Part shown: piece by piece, positions 53,860 to 63,720 of the stretch
Layout: each line of letters opens with the position of its first letter
Position numbering within the stretch: the stretch's first letter is position 1
Assembly: GCF_042661025.1 (NCBI RefSeq)
Contig: NZ_JBHSWH010000001.1
Location: 1,798,001-1,862,000, forward strand
Direction of reading: 5' to 3'
Length of the DNA: 64,000 bases
From: Flexivirga alba
GTDB taxonomy: Bacteria > Actinomycetota > Actinomycetes > Actinomycetales > Dermatophilaceae
Program-made: the position numbers and the translations under genes
The notes under the pieces: generated by a model
The model's input: only the letters and a program-made list of their open reading frames with translations
Told to the model about the DNA's origin: nothing
Database searches by the model: none

Positions 53860-55239
53860 ATGCCAGGGATGGGACCGGTCGATTCGGGCTTCCTGCTGAT
53901 CGAGTCACGCGAACACCCGATGCATGTCGGCGGCTTGCAGCTCTTCACCGTGCCCGACGGCGAGTCACCGACCTGGGTGCGTGATCAGCTGACCGTCGAA
54001 AGCGACCAGATCAGCCCGCGCTTTCGGCTGAAGCCCAAGGATCCGGTGGGCCTGCTGGGCAACTTCCGCTGGTCGGTCGACCAGCACCTCGACATCGATC
54101 ACCACATCCGGCGATCCGCTGTGCCGGGGCCGCACCGACTGCGTGAGCTCTTCGAATTGACATCGCGGTGGCAAGGCTCGCTGCTTGATCGGCACCGGCC
54201 ACTGTGGGAGGCGCACGTCGTCGAGGGCCTCGAGGACGGGCGCGTCGCGGTCTTCTCCAAGATCCACCACGCGTTGGTCGACGGCGTGTCGGCGCTGCAC
54301 CTGATGCAACAGGCCTGCAGCGCGGACCCCAACGCGATGGACTGTATGCCGCCCTACGCGTTGCCGTCGGCTCATGTCGAGGGAACCGTTTCCGGTAAGA
54401 GCCCGGGGCTCGGCATACCGAATCCCGCCGCGTTGCTGCGCAGCGGCCTCGACCTGGCGGGCGAGCTCGCGACCATCGGACCCAATTCGCTGAAGGTCGC
54501 CTACCGGTCGTTGCGTGACACGGGGTTGACCACGCCGTTCGACGCACCGCGCACCATCCTCAACGGCAGGATCGGCGGCTCGCGCCGGTTCGTGGCGCAG
54601 AGCTTCGACATCAACCGCTTCCGGCAGGTGGCGAAGTCCAGCGACGTGTCCTTCAACGACGTCGTCCTCGCCGTGTGCGGCGGTGCGCTCCGTCGTTATC
54701 TCGCCGAGCTCGACGAGTTGCCGGACCGGTCCCTCACCGCAATGTGTCCGGTCAACCTGCGCGACGAGTCCAGTGAGGTCGGCGGCAACCAGATCGGCGC
54801 GATGATCTCGACCCTCGGCACCGACGTCGACGACCCGTTGGAGCGGCTCGAGGACGTCCATGAGTCGACGGCAGCGGCGAAGCAGACCATGCGCGAGCTC
54901 AGCCCCCTTCAGCTGCTGCTCATGTCGGGTTACAACGTCGCCGGCCTCGGGTTGTCGATGCTGCCGACATACAGTCTGGGCGGCCGGCCGCCGTTCAACG
55001 TCATCATCTCCAACGTGCCCGGACCGCGAAAGCAGTTGTATTTCAACGGTGCTCACCTCGAAGGCACCTACCCGGCGTCGATCCCTGTCGACGGTATGGC
55101 GATGAACATCACCCTGGTCACGTATGACGACCAGGTCGACTTCGGCATCACCGCCTGCCGGCAGAGCGCGCCATCGGTGCAGCGGATGATCCACCATCTC
55201 GAGGACTCGCTCGCCGAGCTGGAGCAGGCCACGGCCTGA
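53860..55239 (+). CDS. Wax ester synthase / diacylglycerol acyltransferase (WS/DGAT)
   Basis: A 459-residue acyltransferase of the actinobacterial WS/DGAT family, which esterifies diacylglycerol or fatty alcohols with acyl-CoA to make storage lipid. The active-site motif HHALVDG spans residues 136-142. PLWEAHVVEGL precedes it, and the C-terminal NVIISNVPGPRKQLYFNGAH is typical. A full-length single gene with start ATG 53860. The divergent esterase gene next to it suggests a lipid-turnover pair, an inference from position. Confidence 0.9.
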   Translation: MPGMGPVDSGFLLIESREHPMHVGGLQLFTVPDGESPTWVRDQLTVESDQISPRFRLKPKDPVGLLGNFRWSVDQHLDIDHHIRRSAVPGPHRLRELFELTSRWQGSLLDRHRPLWEAHVVEGLEDGRVAVFSKIHHALVDGVSALHLMQQACSADPNAMDCMPPYALPSAHVEGTVSGKSPGLGIPNPAALLRSGLDLAGELATIGPNSLKVAYRSLRDTGLTTPFDAPRTILNGRIGGSRRFVAQSFDINRFRQVAKSSDVSFNDVVLAVCGGALRRYLAELDELPDRSLTAMCPVNLRDESSEVGGNQIGAMISTLGTDVDDPLERLEDVHESTAAAKQTMRELSPLQLLLMSGYNVAGLGLSMLPTYSLGGRPPFNVIISNVPGPRKQLYFNGAHLEGTYPASIPVDGMAMNITLVTYDDQVDFGITACRQSAPSVQRMIHHLEDSLAELEQATA

Positions 55240-55242
55240 CGG

Positions 55243-58200
55243 TCAGCCGACGCGGATGGTGGCGTCCTGCGTCACGCCGTTGACGGTGACCCGGAGCGTC
55301 GCCGTGCCGTGCCGCAGGCCGGTCAGGGTGCCGGTCGCGGGGTCGAAGGACACGACCGCCGGCCCGTGCGTCGTGCCCATCCGCACGCCGCTGCCGCCCC
55401 ATTCGGCGCTGACCGGCCAGGCGACCGGGACCTTGCGGGTCTCGTCCTGGCCGATCGTCGCGGTCGCTTTCCCCGTCGCGCCGACGGCCAGCGTCGCGGG
55501 TGCGGAGAGGTTCAGCGTGTCGACCCGGGCGTGAGTTTGGACGCGCAGCCATTGCAGCCGGGCGCCCGGCTCCGGCACCGTGCCGACCCGACCGGCGGCA
55601 GGGTCGATGCCCAGCATCGTCCAGCCGGTGAAACCGCCCTGCTCCGGTGAACCGCTCGGCGTCTTGCCGGAGTTGCCGTTGGTCACGCGGGTTACGCCGT
55701 CGGCGGAGTCGGTGTAGAAGATGCCGACGTGGCCGTTGACCTGGGCGATCGACTTGCCGCTGGTGGCGGTGAACTGCGCCAGGCTGCGCCCGAGCGCCGC
55801 TGCCTCGTAGCGGTCGCCGAGCTGGGATGCCTTGTCCGGCTGCGGGTCGTCGACCGGGTGGTGGTTGAAGACGAGCACACCGATGATCCGCGGGTTTCGT
55901 GCCGCGTCGGCGAGCTGTGACTCGAGCATCCGCAGCTGGTCGGTCGAACCGCCGGGGTGCAAGGTGCCCGACGACGAGTCGAGCGTGATGATCCTCGTCC
56001 GGCCCAGATCGCGATGGCCCGAGGTGGCACCGAAGACGGACTCGAAGTTGCTGATCGGGCCGCCCATCACCTCATGGTTGCCGGGCACGTAGATGTAAGG
56101 GAGCTTCGTGCCGATCTCCTCGTCGAGGATCTTCTTGGCGAACGCGATGTCAGCCGGGGAGGCTTCGTCGACGAGGTCGCCGTCGATGACCAGCAGGTCC
56201 GGTTTGGACGCAACGATCTCGCGCAGGGCGCGGCGGCCCGCCGCCACGATCGGCGAGTTGGGGTCGCGCGCGACGAACTGGGTGTCGCTCATCACCGCGA
56301 TCCGCTGTGGGCTGCCGTCGGTGTTGCCGTTCGTGACCACAGCTGGATCGGTCGGCCACGGAGCGTCGGGCAATGTGACCTCGGGTGGGACCTGTGCGGT
56401 CAGCCCGGCGACCGCGAGTTGGTCGGAGTAGCTCGCGTCCGAGCGGGTCTCCATGAAGCGAATCCTGGTCAGCGTCAGTGGGTATGGCGTGCCTGCCGGC
56501 ACCGGGAAGCGCACCTGCTGCCAGCCGTCCCAGGTGACTATCGGGTTGCTCGCTCCTTGCTCCGGATCCAGGTTCGTCGTGGTGCCGTCGCCCTTGGTGA
56601 CCATCAGCCGCGGCCATTCGCCCTTGCCGTTGCCCTTGATCCACATGGACAACGCCTGCGGCTGACCCGGGACCGAGATCGGTGCGGGCGGCACGGCATA
56701 CGCACCACGAGTGGCGGTGGTGGTGCCGAAGTCGAAGTCCAGGGCGAGACCCGTGCTGCCGTCCGGCCCGTCGGTCGGGCTCACCGAGCCGCCGGCGCGG
56801 TCCGCCGCGAAGGTCCACGATGATGCGTCGGAGAAGTCGGCCAGGGTTGTTTCGTCATACCCGACGGTGACCGGAACGGTCAGGTCGTGGCCCGCCACGG
56901 TGAAGGTGATCGTCGTCGAGACCTTCGCGCTCTGGGCCTTGACCGTGAACCCGGCGGCGCCGTCGGCGGTGACGGTGATGCCGTCTCCCGCGCGGACTCG
57001 TACGTCGCGCGTCTCGACCGGGACCGTGAATCCGTCGGCATCCGCCGCGGTCAGGGACAGCTTGCCGGTGTCGTTCGCCGACGGGATCGACAGCACAGTA
57101 TCGGACGGTATGACGCGAGATACCTTGCCGTGCACCGTGATTGGGACAGAGGCGTTGTCGCGACCGGAGCGGAACGTGACGTATGCCGCGCCGGTGGCGC
57201 GGCCGCGTACGACGGTCTCCCCAGAGTTGCTGGAGACCTGCTCGAGGACGCGCCCCGGGGTGGCGGTGAAGTGCCCACCACCGGCGGCCGGCCCGAAGTC
57301 GGCTGCGAGACGCGTCCCGTGCACCGTGCGACTCAGGCCGATGAGGGTGTCGGTGGCGCCGTCGGCGGTCAAGCCGGCTGCCGGCTGCAGGTCGGGGCGC
57401 ACCGCGACACCGGCGGCGGATCCTTTCGCCGTGGAGCGGAAGACGAGTGCGTTGGAGACGTGCCGCTCGGAGCCGTCGGACGGGCGTCCCACGACGGTCA
57501 GGTCTTTCGTGCCGGCGGGGCGCGCGACCATGTCGGTCGATCCGCCGCCGTCCAGGTTGACGGCGTTCCAGGCGCCGAGGTCGTCCATGAAGCCGGCGAG
57601 TTCCTGGATCGTCATACCGTGGCTGTCGCCCTGGCGCCCGTCGAGGCTGACGACCCACAGCCGGCTGCCGTCCTTGCTGACGCCGATGGCGGTGCGTGCC
57701 GCAGTGACCTCGTCGTCGGTCGTCTTCTTGCCTTCTGCGAGCAGGCGCTGGCTGCCACCGACTGCCAGGTCCACGGAGGCGTTCGCCTTGACCGTGACGT
57801 CGACGTGAGCGCCGACCTCGAGCGAGGCGAGCTGCGCCGTCGCCGTGCCGCGCGCGACGAGCACGGAGCTGCCGTCCGGTATGTCGGCAGTCTTGTCGAG
57901 TGCGGACCGGTCGTCACTGACAGCAGTGACGACGCCCTTACTGACGGTCACGACGCGGACCGATTCGGTCTTGCCGATGAGCCGCCCGATCGGATAAGTG
58001 CCCCACAGTGTGGTGAAGAGTCCAACCGAATCTGCTTGGAACGTAGGCGAATTCACCGCGGCAACCTTTGTGGTGGTTCCGTCGGCGGTGAGCGTTGCGG
58101 CGGACATCAGCTCGCGGATGGCGGCCTTGCCGTTGGTCAGCGTGAACGCCTGGCGCGGCGTCGACCCGGCGTTGTGCACCGCGCCGTCCGCGATGTCGGT

Positions 58201-58688
58201 GCCGACCGGGGCGTCGGAGGCGTTCATGTCGTAGTAGTCGCCGTTGACGGCAGCGACGACGTTCGGCTGGTCGGCGAACTGGCTCACCGGGGCATTCGCA
58301 CCCGAGACTGCGCCACCGTCGGACAAGCCGAGGGAGAGCGACGGGGTGTTGAGGTCGGCGGTCATCACCTTGCCGGTGACCCAGCCGCCGGGTTGCAGCC
58401 GCTGGAACGCCGTCAGGTCCAGGCCGGGTGCGACAGCGGTGGTGCGCTGGCGCAGGTAGACCGAGTCGGCGCCGTTCAGCCCGGCAAGATCGTCGGTGTG
58501 GGCGGGGAGGCCCGGAACGGCAGGTGGTTCGCCGCCGCGGCGACCGGTGCTGTGGCCGGTGCCGCAGCGGCCGAGCCGACCGGCGCCAGCAGCGAACCCG
58601 TGATGAGGGCGGCAGTGGCGATCCCGACCAGCGCGTGGAAGGGGCGGGTGGGCAATAGGGACCTGTGACGAGGTGATTGCACCACCAC
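55243..58688 (-). CDS. Secreted phosphodiester glycosidase / metallophosphoesterase fusion (frame shifted at 58504-58507)
   Basis: A very large exported protein of about 1148 residues. The signal peptide (HALVGIATAALITGSLLAPV, cut after AAAA) lies in a frame starting GTG 58688. The rest lies in another frame, and adding one G to GGGG 58504-58507 joins them (FRASPAHTDDLAGLNG). Domains in order are a NAGPA phosphodiester glycosidase (NLDGGGSTDMV), Ig-like spacers, a carbohydrate-binding-like jelly roll, a calcineurin-like phosphoesterase (SDTQ, GDLVD, GNHE, NHHP, NGH) and a terminal Big-type domain. It may trim phosphodiester-linked envelope sugars; the substrate is unknown. The NAGPA and phosphoesterase calls are firm. 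Confidence 0.8.
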
Positions 58689-58779
58689 ACCCTGGCGGGT
58701 ATCTGCGCGTGTGGCAAGAGTTTAGGTACAAAGGTCACGCGATGTTTGTTTTTGTCACGGACGATCGGGCGTCGATCGG

Positions 58780-59649
58780 TCAGTAGACCGGCGCCGGCCG
58801 TATGGCGAACCGGACGCGGGTGCCCGGAGCGCACTGGGCGAGCTGATCGAGGTCGTCGGCGTCGACCACTCCGATCACCGGATAGCCGCCCGTCGTCGGG
58901 TGATCGGCCAGGAAGACGATGAGTTCGCCGCTCGGAGGAGCCTGCACCGCGCCGAGCGGGATCGCCTCACTCGGGCGTCCAACTCTGCCGAAGGAGAGCT
59001 GGAAGTCGGTCAGCCGCACACCGATTCGGTCGCTGTCGCTCGACACCGTGCCGACCGACTCGGTCAGCACCTGGCGGTCGGCGGCGCTGAGCGACTCGGC
59101 GCGCGGACCGAGCGTGACGCGGAGCGCCACGTCGGTGCCCGGTATGGCGGGCGGTACGGCGCTGACCAGAGGTGGACCAATGACGTTGTCTCCGAGTGGG
59201 AGTCGGGTGCCCGCCTTAACCGGTGCCGGACCTATCCCGCTGGAAGTGTCGGTGCTCCAGGAGCCTCCGAAGAATCCGGGCGGTGTGAGGCTCCCACGCA
59301 CGGTCAGGTAGCTGCGCAGTCCGTGCCGCGGAGTGCCGAGTCGCAGCATTGCGCCGACTGGCACGAGCACCGGTGTGCCGAACGGTGCGGGAGCGCCGTC
59401 GACAGTGATCGGGCACCAGGCTCCGGTCACCGCGACAAGCACCGGCGCATCCGGTCGCAGGTGCAGCCCGCCGAGGAGGACCTCAAGACCCGCAGCGCGG
59501 GATCCGTTGCCCAGCAAGCGATTTCCCTGGATCAGTGACTCGCGGTCGACGGCACCGGAGGTTGTGACGCCCTGCCCCGCGAGACCCGGGCGGCCGAGGT
59601 CCTGCACCAGGCACAGCGGCCCGATCCGGGCGATCTCCAGCTGCGTCAT
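58780..59649 (-). CDS. pxpC: 5-oxoprolinase subunit C (biotin-dependent carboxyltransferase family)
   Basis: A 289-residue PxpC/KipA-type protein. It begins MTQLEIARIGPLCLVQDLGR and contains GLGVTTSGAVD-like GVTTSGAVDRESLIQGNRLL, with QAPPSGELIVFLADHPTTGG and YPVIGVVDADDLDQLAQCAP at the end. With PxpB and PxpA it hydrolyses 5-oxo-L-proline to glutamate using ATP, a repair reaction. ATG 59649 overlaps the pxpB stop (ATGA). Confidence 0.92.
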   Translation of the reverse strand: MTQLEIARIGPLCLVQDLGRPGLAGQGVTTSGAVDRESLIQGNRLLGNGSRAAGLEVLLGGLHLRPDAPVLVAVTGAWCPITVDGAPAPFGTPVLVPVGAMLRLGTPRHGLRSYLTVRGSLTPPGFFGGSWSTDTSSGIGPAPVKAGTRLPLGDNVIGPPLVSAVPPAIPGTDVALRVTLGPRAESLSAADRQVLTESVGTVSSDSDRIGVRLTDFQLSFGRVGRPSEAIPLGAVQAPPSGELIVFLADHPTTGGYPVIGVVDADDLDQLAQCAPGTRVRFAIRPAPVY

Positions 59650-60293
59650 CGGACCGACCGGAACTGGACGCGGTCGTTCGGCGCGGTGGCTGCACCGCCG
59701 CAGGTGAGGTCGAACATCACCTGGTCGGTGTGTCCGACCAGCTGCCACCCGCCGGGGGAGGAACGCGGATAGACGGCGCTGTAGTGCCCCGCGAAACCGA
59801 CGGATCCGGCAGGGATCGCGGACCGTGGTGAGTGGCGGCGCTCCACCTGCTGGTCATGGTCGTCGCGCGTGAGGTAGCCGAATCCTGGCATGAATCCTAG
59901 GAATTCGACGGTCCACGGCGTGCTGGTGTGCCACCGGATCAGCGCATCGGCGGACATGGCGAGCTGCCCCGCCACGGTCTCGAGGTCGGGGCCGTCATAC
60001 CGGACGTCGACGGTGACCAGTTTGCTGTCAGTCGCGTCCGCAGCAGGCAGCGCTTCCAGGTCGAGGTGGGCCAGGTCACGGGTAACGAGTCGCAGCTCTT
60101 GCTGCGCGTCTGCCTCCTTGATCGACAGGTCCGAAACATCAAGGAGCACAGTCAATTCAGCGGGTATGACGGCAACGGTCGGGTGATCGATGGAAGCCAG
60201 CCATCCGGTCAGCGCGCGCCGGGTCGCTGCATCCGGTAGCTCGACGAGTACCGCCCTTGCGCCATACGGCCGAAGCGTGAGTGGGTCACCCAT
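59646..60293 (-). CDS. pxpB: 5-oxoprolinase subunit B
   Basis: PxpB/KipI-type protein, 215 residues. The start MGDPLTLRPYGARAVLVELP at ATG 60293 is the family beginning; the frame is open upstream only because it overlaps pxpA. The signature FLGFMPGFGYLTRDD and the SVGFAGHYSAVYPRSSPGGW stretch are clear. It forms the ATP-dependent 5-oxoprolinase with PxpA and PxpC. It is the middle gene of the operon, overlapping both neighbours. Confidence 0.92.
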   Translation of the reverse strand: MGDPLTLRPYGARAVLVELPDAATRRALTGWLASIDHPTVAVIPAELTVLLDVSDLSIKEADAQQELRLVTRDLAHLDLEALPAADATDSKLVTVDVRYDGPDLETVAGQLAMSADALIRWHTSTPWTVEFLGFMPGFGYLTRDDHDQQVERRHSPRSAIPAGSVGFAGHYSAVYPRSSPGGWQLVGHTDQVMFDLTCGGAATAPNDRVQFRSVR

Positions 60294-61047
60294 GATCGAT
60301 GAATGGCACGAGGTCGAGCCCGGCGTCGACGAGCGCGTCGCGGACGGCCGTTGCCATCGCGACCGCGTCAGGGGAGTCACCGTGCACGCAGATCGACTCA
60401 GCGCTGGTGGACACGAGTGATCCGTCGATCGCCGTCACCTCGTGCTCGAGCGCCATCCGGACGGCGCGCTTCGCGATGGCGGACGGATCGGTGAGCACCG
60501 CGCCCGGCGACGTACGAGGCATCAACGTGCCCTCCGCCGTGTAGGCGCGATCGGCGAAAGCCTCTGGAACAGCACGGATCCCGGCAGCCGAGGCAGCGGT
60601 GAGGACAGCCGAACCCGGTAGGCCGAGGATGGGGAGGCCACCCGCCGCTGCCACCGCACGCACCACAGCCGCGGCCTGTTCTTCGTGGTGCACGACGGTG
60701 TTGTAGAGAGCGCCGTGGGGCTTGACGTAGCTGACCCGGCTGCCCACGCTGCGCGCGATGCCGTCGAGTGCACCGATCTGGTAAAGGACATCGGCATACA
60801 GGTCCTCGGCGGACACGTCGATGAAGCGCCGCCCGAAGCCGGCCAGGTCGCGATAGCCGACCTGTGCACCGATCCGCACCCCGCGCTCAGCGGCCGCCGC
60901 ACAGGTGCGCACCAGTGTGGCCGGATCGCCGGCGTGGAACCCACACGCGATATTCGCGGACGTGACCACCTGCAGCAGCGCCTCGTCGTCGCCGAGGTGC
61001 CATCGGCCGAAGGACTCGCCCAGATCCGCGTTCAGATCGATGCGCAT
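60286..61047 (-). CDS. pxpA: 5-oxoprolinase subunit A (LamB/YcsF family)
   Basis: A 253-residue LamB/YcsF protein, first gene of the reverse pxpABC operon. It begins MRIDLNADLGESFGRWHLGD and contains ANIACGFHAGDPATLVRTCA, YVKPHGALYN and ICVHGDSPDAVAMATAVRDA, the conserved metal/substrate positions. It supplies the hydrolase core that converts 5-oxoproline to glutamate. It overlaps pxpB by 8 bases. Confidence 0.95.
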   Translation of the reverse strand: MRIDLNADLGESFGRWHLGDDEALLQVVTSANIACGFHAGDPATLVRTCAAAAERGVRIGAQVGYRDLAGFGRRFIDVSAEDLYADVLYQIGALDGIARSVGSRVSYVKPHGALYNTVVHHEEQAAAVVRAVAAAGGLPILGLPGSAVLTAASAAGIRAVPEAFADRAYTAEGTLMPRTSPGAVLTDPSAIAKRAVRMALEHEVTAIDGSLVSTSAESICVHGDSPDAVAMATAVRDALVDAGLDLVPFIDHG

Positions 61048-61109
61048 GGCTTCAGGCTAGTGCCGAGGCGCCGTGTTGCCGGGTGCTACGGCGCAGGTGA
61101 CGAACAGGA

Positions 61110-61295
61110 TCAGATGCTCGGCCCGAATGGCCCGCTTCCCTGGTTGCGACGCGCCTCGGCCCTGGCCGTGCCGTTCTGCAACGCGTTGTGGTTGTCGACG
61201 CCGCTGCCGCCGCCCCCGCCGCCGCGGCTGCGAACGATCAAGGTCAACGCGGTGCAGCCCGCGAGAAAGACCAACAGAACGATTATCCAGAACAT
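61110..61295 (-). CDS. Small single-span membrane protein, function unknown
   Basis: A 61-residue peptide with one N-terminal helix (MFWIIVLLVFLAGCTALTLI) followed by RSRGGGGGGSG and a polar tail. It has an AGGACATC-type site before ATG 61295. It lies between pxpA (same strand, downstream) and the divergent ABC-F gene. The cysteine in LAGC could also be a lipobox. No family is recognised. Confidence 0.55.
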   Translation of the reverse strand: MFWIIVLLVFLAGCTALTLIVRSRGGGGGGSGVDNHNALQNGTARAEARRNQGSGPFGPSI

Positions 61296-61470
61296 GATGT
61301 CCTCCCTGATGGATCCGATGATGGAACCTGACGATCAGTAGAGCACGTCGCCCACGCGTTCGGTTGTCCCGTGACCGGATCGAAACCCTTGGGTTGAGCG
61401 AGGGTGAGGGCGAGTTGCGGCAGTCCCCTGTCGAAACCCGGATGACGCGGGACAGGTGCGTACGTGATGC

Positions 61471-63180
61471 TTGACGGTTGTGGGTCATATTGATGTTGCC
61501 GGTGTGCACTATTTCCTCCCCGACGGGCGTCCGCTGCTCGGCGGCGTGAGCCTGCGGGTGGGCGATGGGGCGAAGGTTGGTCTGGTCGGTCCCAACGGCA
61601 CCGGTAAGACGACGCTGTTGCGGATCATCTCCGGTGAGCTCGACGCCCACGAGGGCGCGATCACTCGCTCCGGCGGGCTCGCGGTGATGCCGCAGTTCAT
61701 CGGACGCGCACGTCCGGACGGCGACGAATTCACGGTCCGTGACCTGCTGCTCGCCGTCGCGCCGGAGCGGATTCGCAAGGTTGCCAAGGCCGTTGACGAG
61801 TCCGAGCTCGGGATCATGGAGCGCGACGACGAACCGGCGCAGTTGGCCTACGCACAGGCGCTCGCCGACTGGGCTGAAGTCGGCGGCTACGAGTGGGAGA
61901 CGCAGTGCGACGTCTGCACGGTGGCGGCGATCGGCATACCGTTCGACAAGGCCCAGTTCCGTGACGTGTCAACGCTTTCCGGTGGTGAACAGAAACGGAT
62001 CGTCCTCGAGTCGCTGCTGAGGGGCAACGAAGAGGTGCTGTTGCTCGACGAACCGGACAACTCGCTCGACGTCCCGACGAAGCGCTGGCTGGAGGAGCAA
62101 CTGGTTGCGTCGGCAAAGACCGTGCTCTTCATCAGCCACGACCGCGAGATGCTCGCCAATGTCGCGACCCGCATCGCGACGCTCGAGCCCGCCGCGGCCG
62201 GTGCCAACGCATGGGTTCATCCCGGCAGCTTCACGACCTACCACCAGGCGCGGCTCGACCGGATCAACAAGCTCGAGGAGTCGCGACGGCGCTGGGACGA
62301 GGAGCAGCTGAAACTCAAGCAGCTCGTGCAGATGTACAAGATCAAGGCGGCATACAACTCGGACATGGCGGCTCGCTATCGGGCGGCTCAGACCCGGCTG
62401 GCGAAGTTCGAGGAAGCCGGTCCACCCGAGGTCGTGCCTTTCGAGCAGAACGTCAACATGCGACTCGCTGGTGGGCGCACGGCCAAGCGTGCAGTCATCT
62501 GCGAAGGGCTCGAGCTCACCGGACTGATGAAACCGTTCAACCTCGAGATTTGGTATGGCGAGCGCGTCGCTGTGCTCGGTTCCAACGGGTCCGGCAAGTC
62601 GCACTTCTTGCGGCTGCTCGCTGCCGGTGGTTCGGACCCGGACATCGAGCACCGGCCGGTGGGGGACAACCCGCCGAAACCGGTGCAGCACAGCGGAATT
62701 GCCCGCCTCGGATCACGCGTCCGCCCGGGTTGGTTCGCGCAGTCCGCACAGGCGGGCAGCACCGACGCGTGGGAGAAGCGCACGCTGTTGGAGATCCTGC
62801 ACCGTGGCGACGACCACCGGGACGGCATGCCTCGAGAGCAGGCGTCCCGTGCGTTGGACCGTTACGAGTTGGCGCGCGCCGCCGAGCAGACCTACGCGTC
62901 GTTGTCCGGCGGCCAGCAGGCACGGTTCCAGATCCTGCTGCTCGAGCTGTCCGGCGCGACCTTGTTGTTGCTCGACGAGCCCACTGACAACCTCGACCTG
63001 CACTCGGCCGAGGCGCTGGAGGCAGGTCTCGACGCCTTCGACGGCACAGTCGTTGCAGTCACCCACGACCGTTGGTTTGCAAGGGGATTCGACCGATTCC
63101 TGGTTTTCGGATCCGACGGCAAGGTGCGGGAGGTGCCCGAGCCGGTGTGGGACGAGAAGCGCGTCGAGAGGGCGCGTTAG
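61471..63180 (+). CDS. ABC-F family ATPase
   Basis: A 569-residue soluble protein with two ABC domains and no membrane part. Walker A motifs are GPNGTGKTT and GSNGSGKSH, signatures LSGGEQKRI and LSGGQQARF, and Walker B motifs LLLLDEPDNSLD and LLLLDEPTDNLD. A charged helical linker (LEESRRRWDEEQLKLKQLVQ) joins them. ABC-F proteins act on ribosomes in translation control or antibiotic protection; which applies here is not visible. The start is TTG 61471, or GTG 61480 (MGHIDVAGVHYF). Confidence 0.9.
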   Translation: MTVVGHIDVAGVHYFLPDGRPLLGGVSLRVGDGAKVGLVGPNGTGKTTLLRIISGELDAHEGAITRSGGLAVMPQFIGRARPDGDEFTVRDLLLAVAPERIRKVAKAVDESELGIMERDDEPAQLAYAQALADWAEVGGYEWETQCDVCTVAAIGIPFDKAQFRDVSTLSGGEQKRIVLESLLRGNEEVLLLDEPDNSLDVPTKRWLEEQLVASAKTVLFISHDREMLANVATRIATLEPAAAGANAWVHPGSFTTYHQARLDRINKLEESRRRWDEEQLKLKQLVQMYKIKAAYNSDMAARYRAAQTRLAKFEEAGPPEVVPFEQNVNMRLAGGRTAKRAVICEGLELTGLMKPFNLEIWYGERVAVLGSNGSGKSHFLRLLAAGGSDPDIEHRPVGDNPPKPVQHSGIARLGSRVRPGWFAQSAQAGSTDAWEKRTLLEILHRGDDHRDGMPREQASRALDRYELARAAEQTYASLSGGQQARFQILLLELSGATLLLLDEPTDNLDLHSAEALEAGLDAFDGTVVAVTHDRWFARGFDRFLVFGSDGKVREVPEPVWDEKRVERAR

Positions 63181-63605
63181 CCGACGTTGCGGGTCGACGG
63201 CCGCAGTTGGTGGGGAGGCAGATCAGCGCCGATGCCGAAGCTGATGATGCGCTTCGGGTGGATGCGGATCAGCCCGCCGCCCTGGATGTCGTCGACGATG
63301 ATCGACTCGGCGCTGCCGCGGATCTCGAGGCATCGCACGCGCCACGGATCGACCGACAGCAGGTCGTCCACCACGAAGGCGACCTTGCCGTTTTCCTTGA
63401 TGTTGCGGAACTTCCGGCTGGCGGACATCCGAAAGCCGTGTATGTCGATCGTGCCGGCCTCAGGGTCAACCGAGAAGCCGACCGGGCTCACCTGAAGCGT
63501 GCCGTTCGGCTGCTCGGTCGCCAACCGGCCCAGGCGTTGGGAACGCAGGTAGCTCAGCTCTTCGGCGGTAAAGGTCTCACTTGGTCGGGTGTCGGTGCTC
63601 GTCAT
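63177..63605 (-). CDS. PPOX-class F420/flavin-dependent oxidoreductase
   Basis: A 142-residue split-barrel protein of the pyridoxamine-5'-phosphate oxidase-like class. Features are FTAEELSYLRSQRLGRLATE, VSPVGFSVDPEAGTIDIHGF, SRKFRNIKENGKVAFVVDDL and the C-terminal IRIHPKRIISFGI. Members of this subgroup bind F420 or FMN and reduce small substrates. The start ATG 63605 lies at the transcription start predicted from a MerR-type promoter, so the mRNA would be leaderless. It is convergent with the ABC-F gene (4-base overlap). Confidence 0.85.
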   Translation of the reverse strand: MTSTDTRPSETFTAEELSYLRSQRLGRLATEQPNGTLQVSPVGFSVDPEAGTIDIHGFRMSASRKFRNIKENGKVAFVVDDLLSVDPWRVRCLEIRGSAESIIVDDIQGGGLIRIHPKRIISFGIGADLPPHQLRPSTRNVG

Positions 63606-63612
63606 ACCCCTG

Positions 63613-63643
63613 ACGCTATGAGTTCAAGTCAACTTGAAGGCAA
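63613..63643 (-). promoter_or_regulatory. MerR-type promoter and operator of the PPOX gene
   Basis: On the reverse strand, TTGCCT (63643-63638) and TAGCGT (63618-63613) are spaced 19 bases apart, the unusual distance of MerR-activated promoters. Between them lies the perfect palindrome TTCAAGT-CA-ACTTGAA (63623-63638), much like SoxR-type operators. No MerR gene is in the window. Confidence 0.7.
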
Positions 63644-63720
63644 GGGCGCTCTTCGACGGGCCGCGCTTCGCGGGGCGTCATCGCCTTCTGCAGTGGGCCG
63701 ACAGGTGGGAAAGTGGAGTC

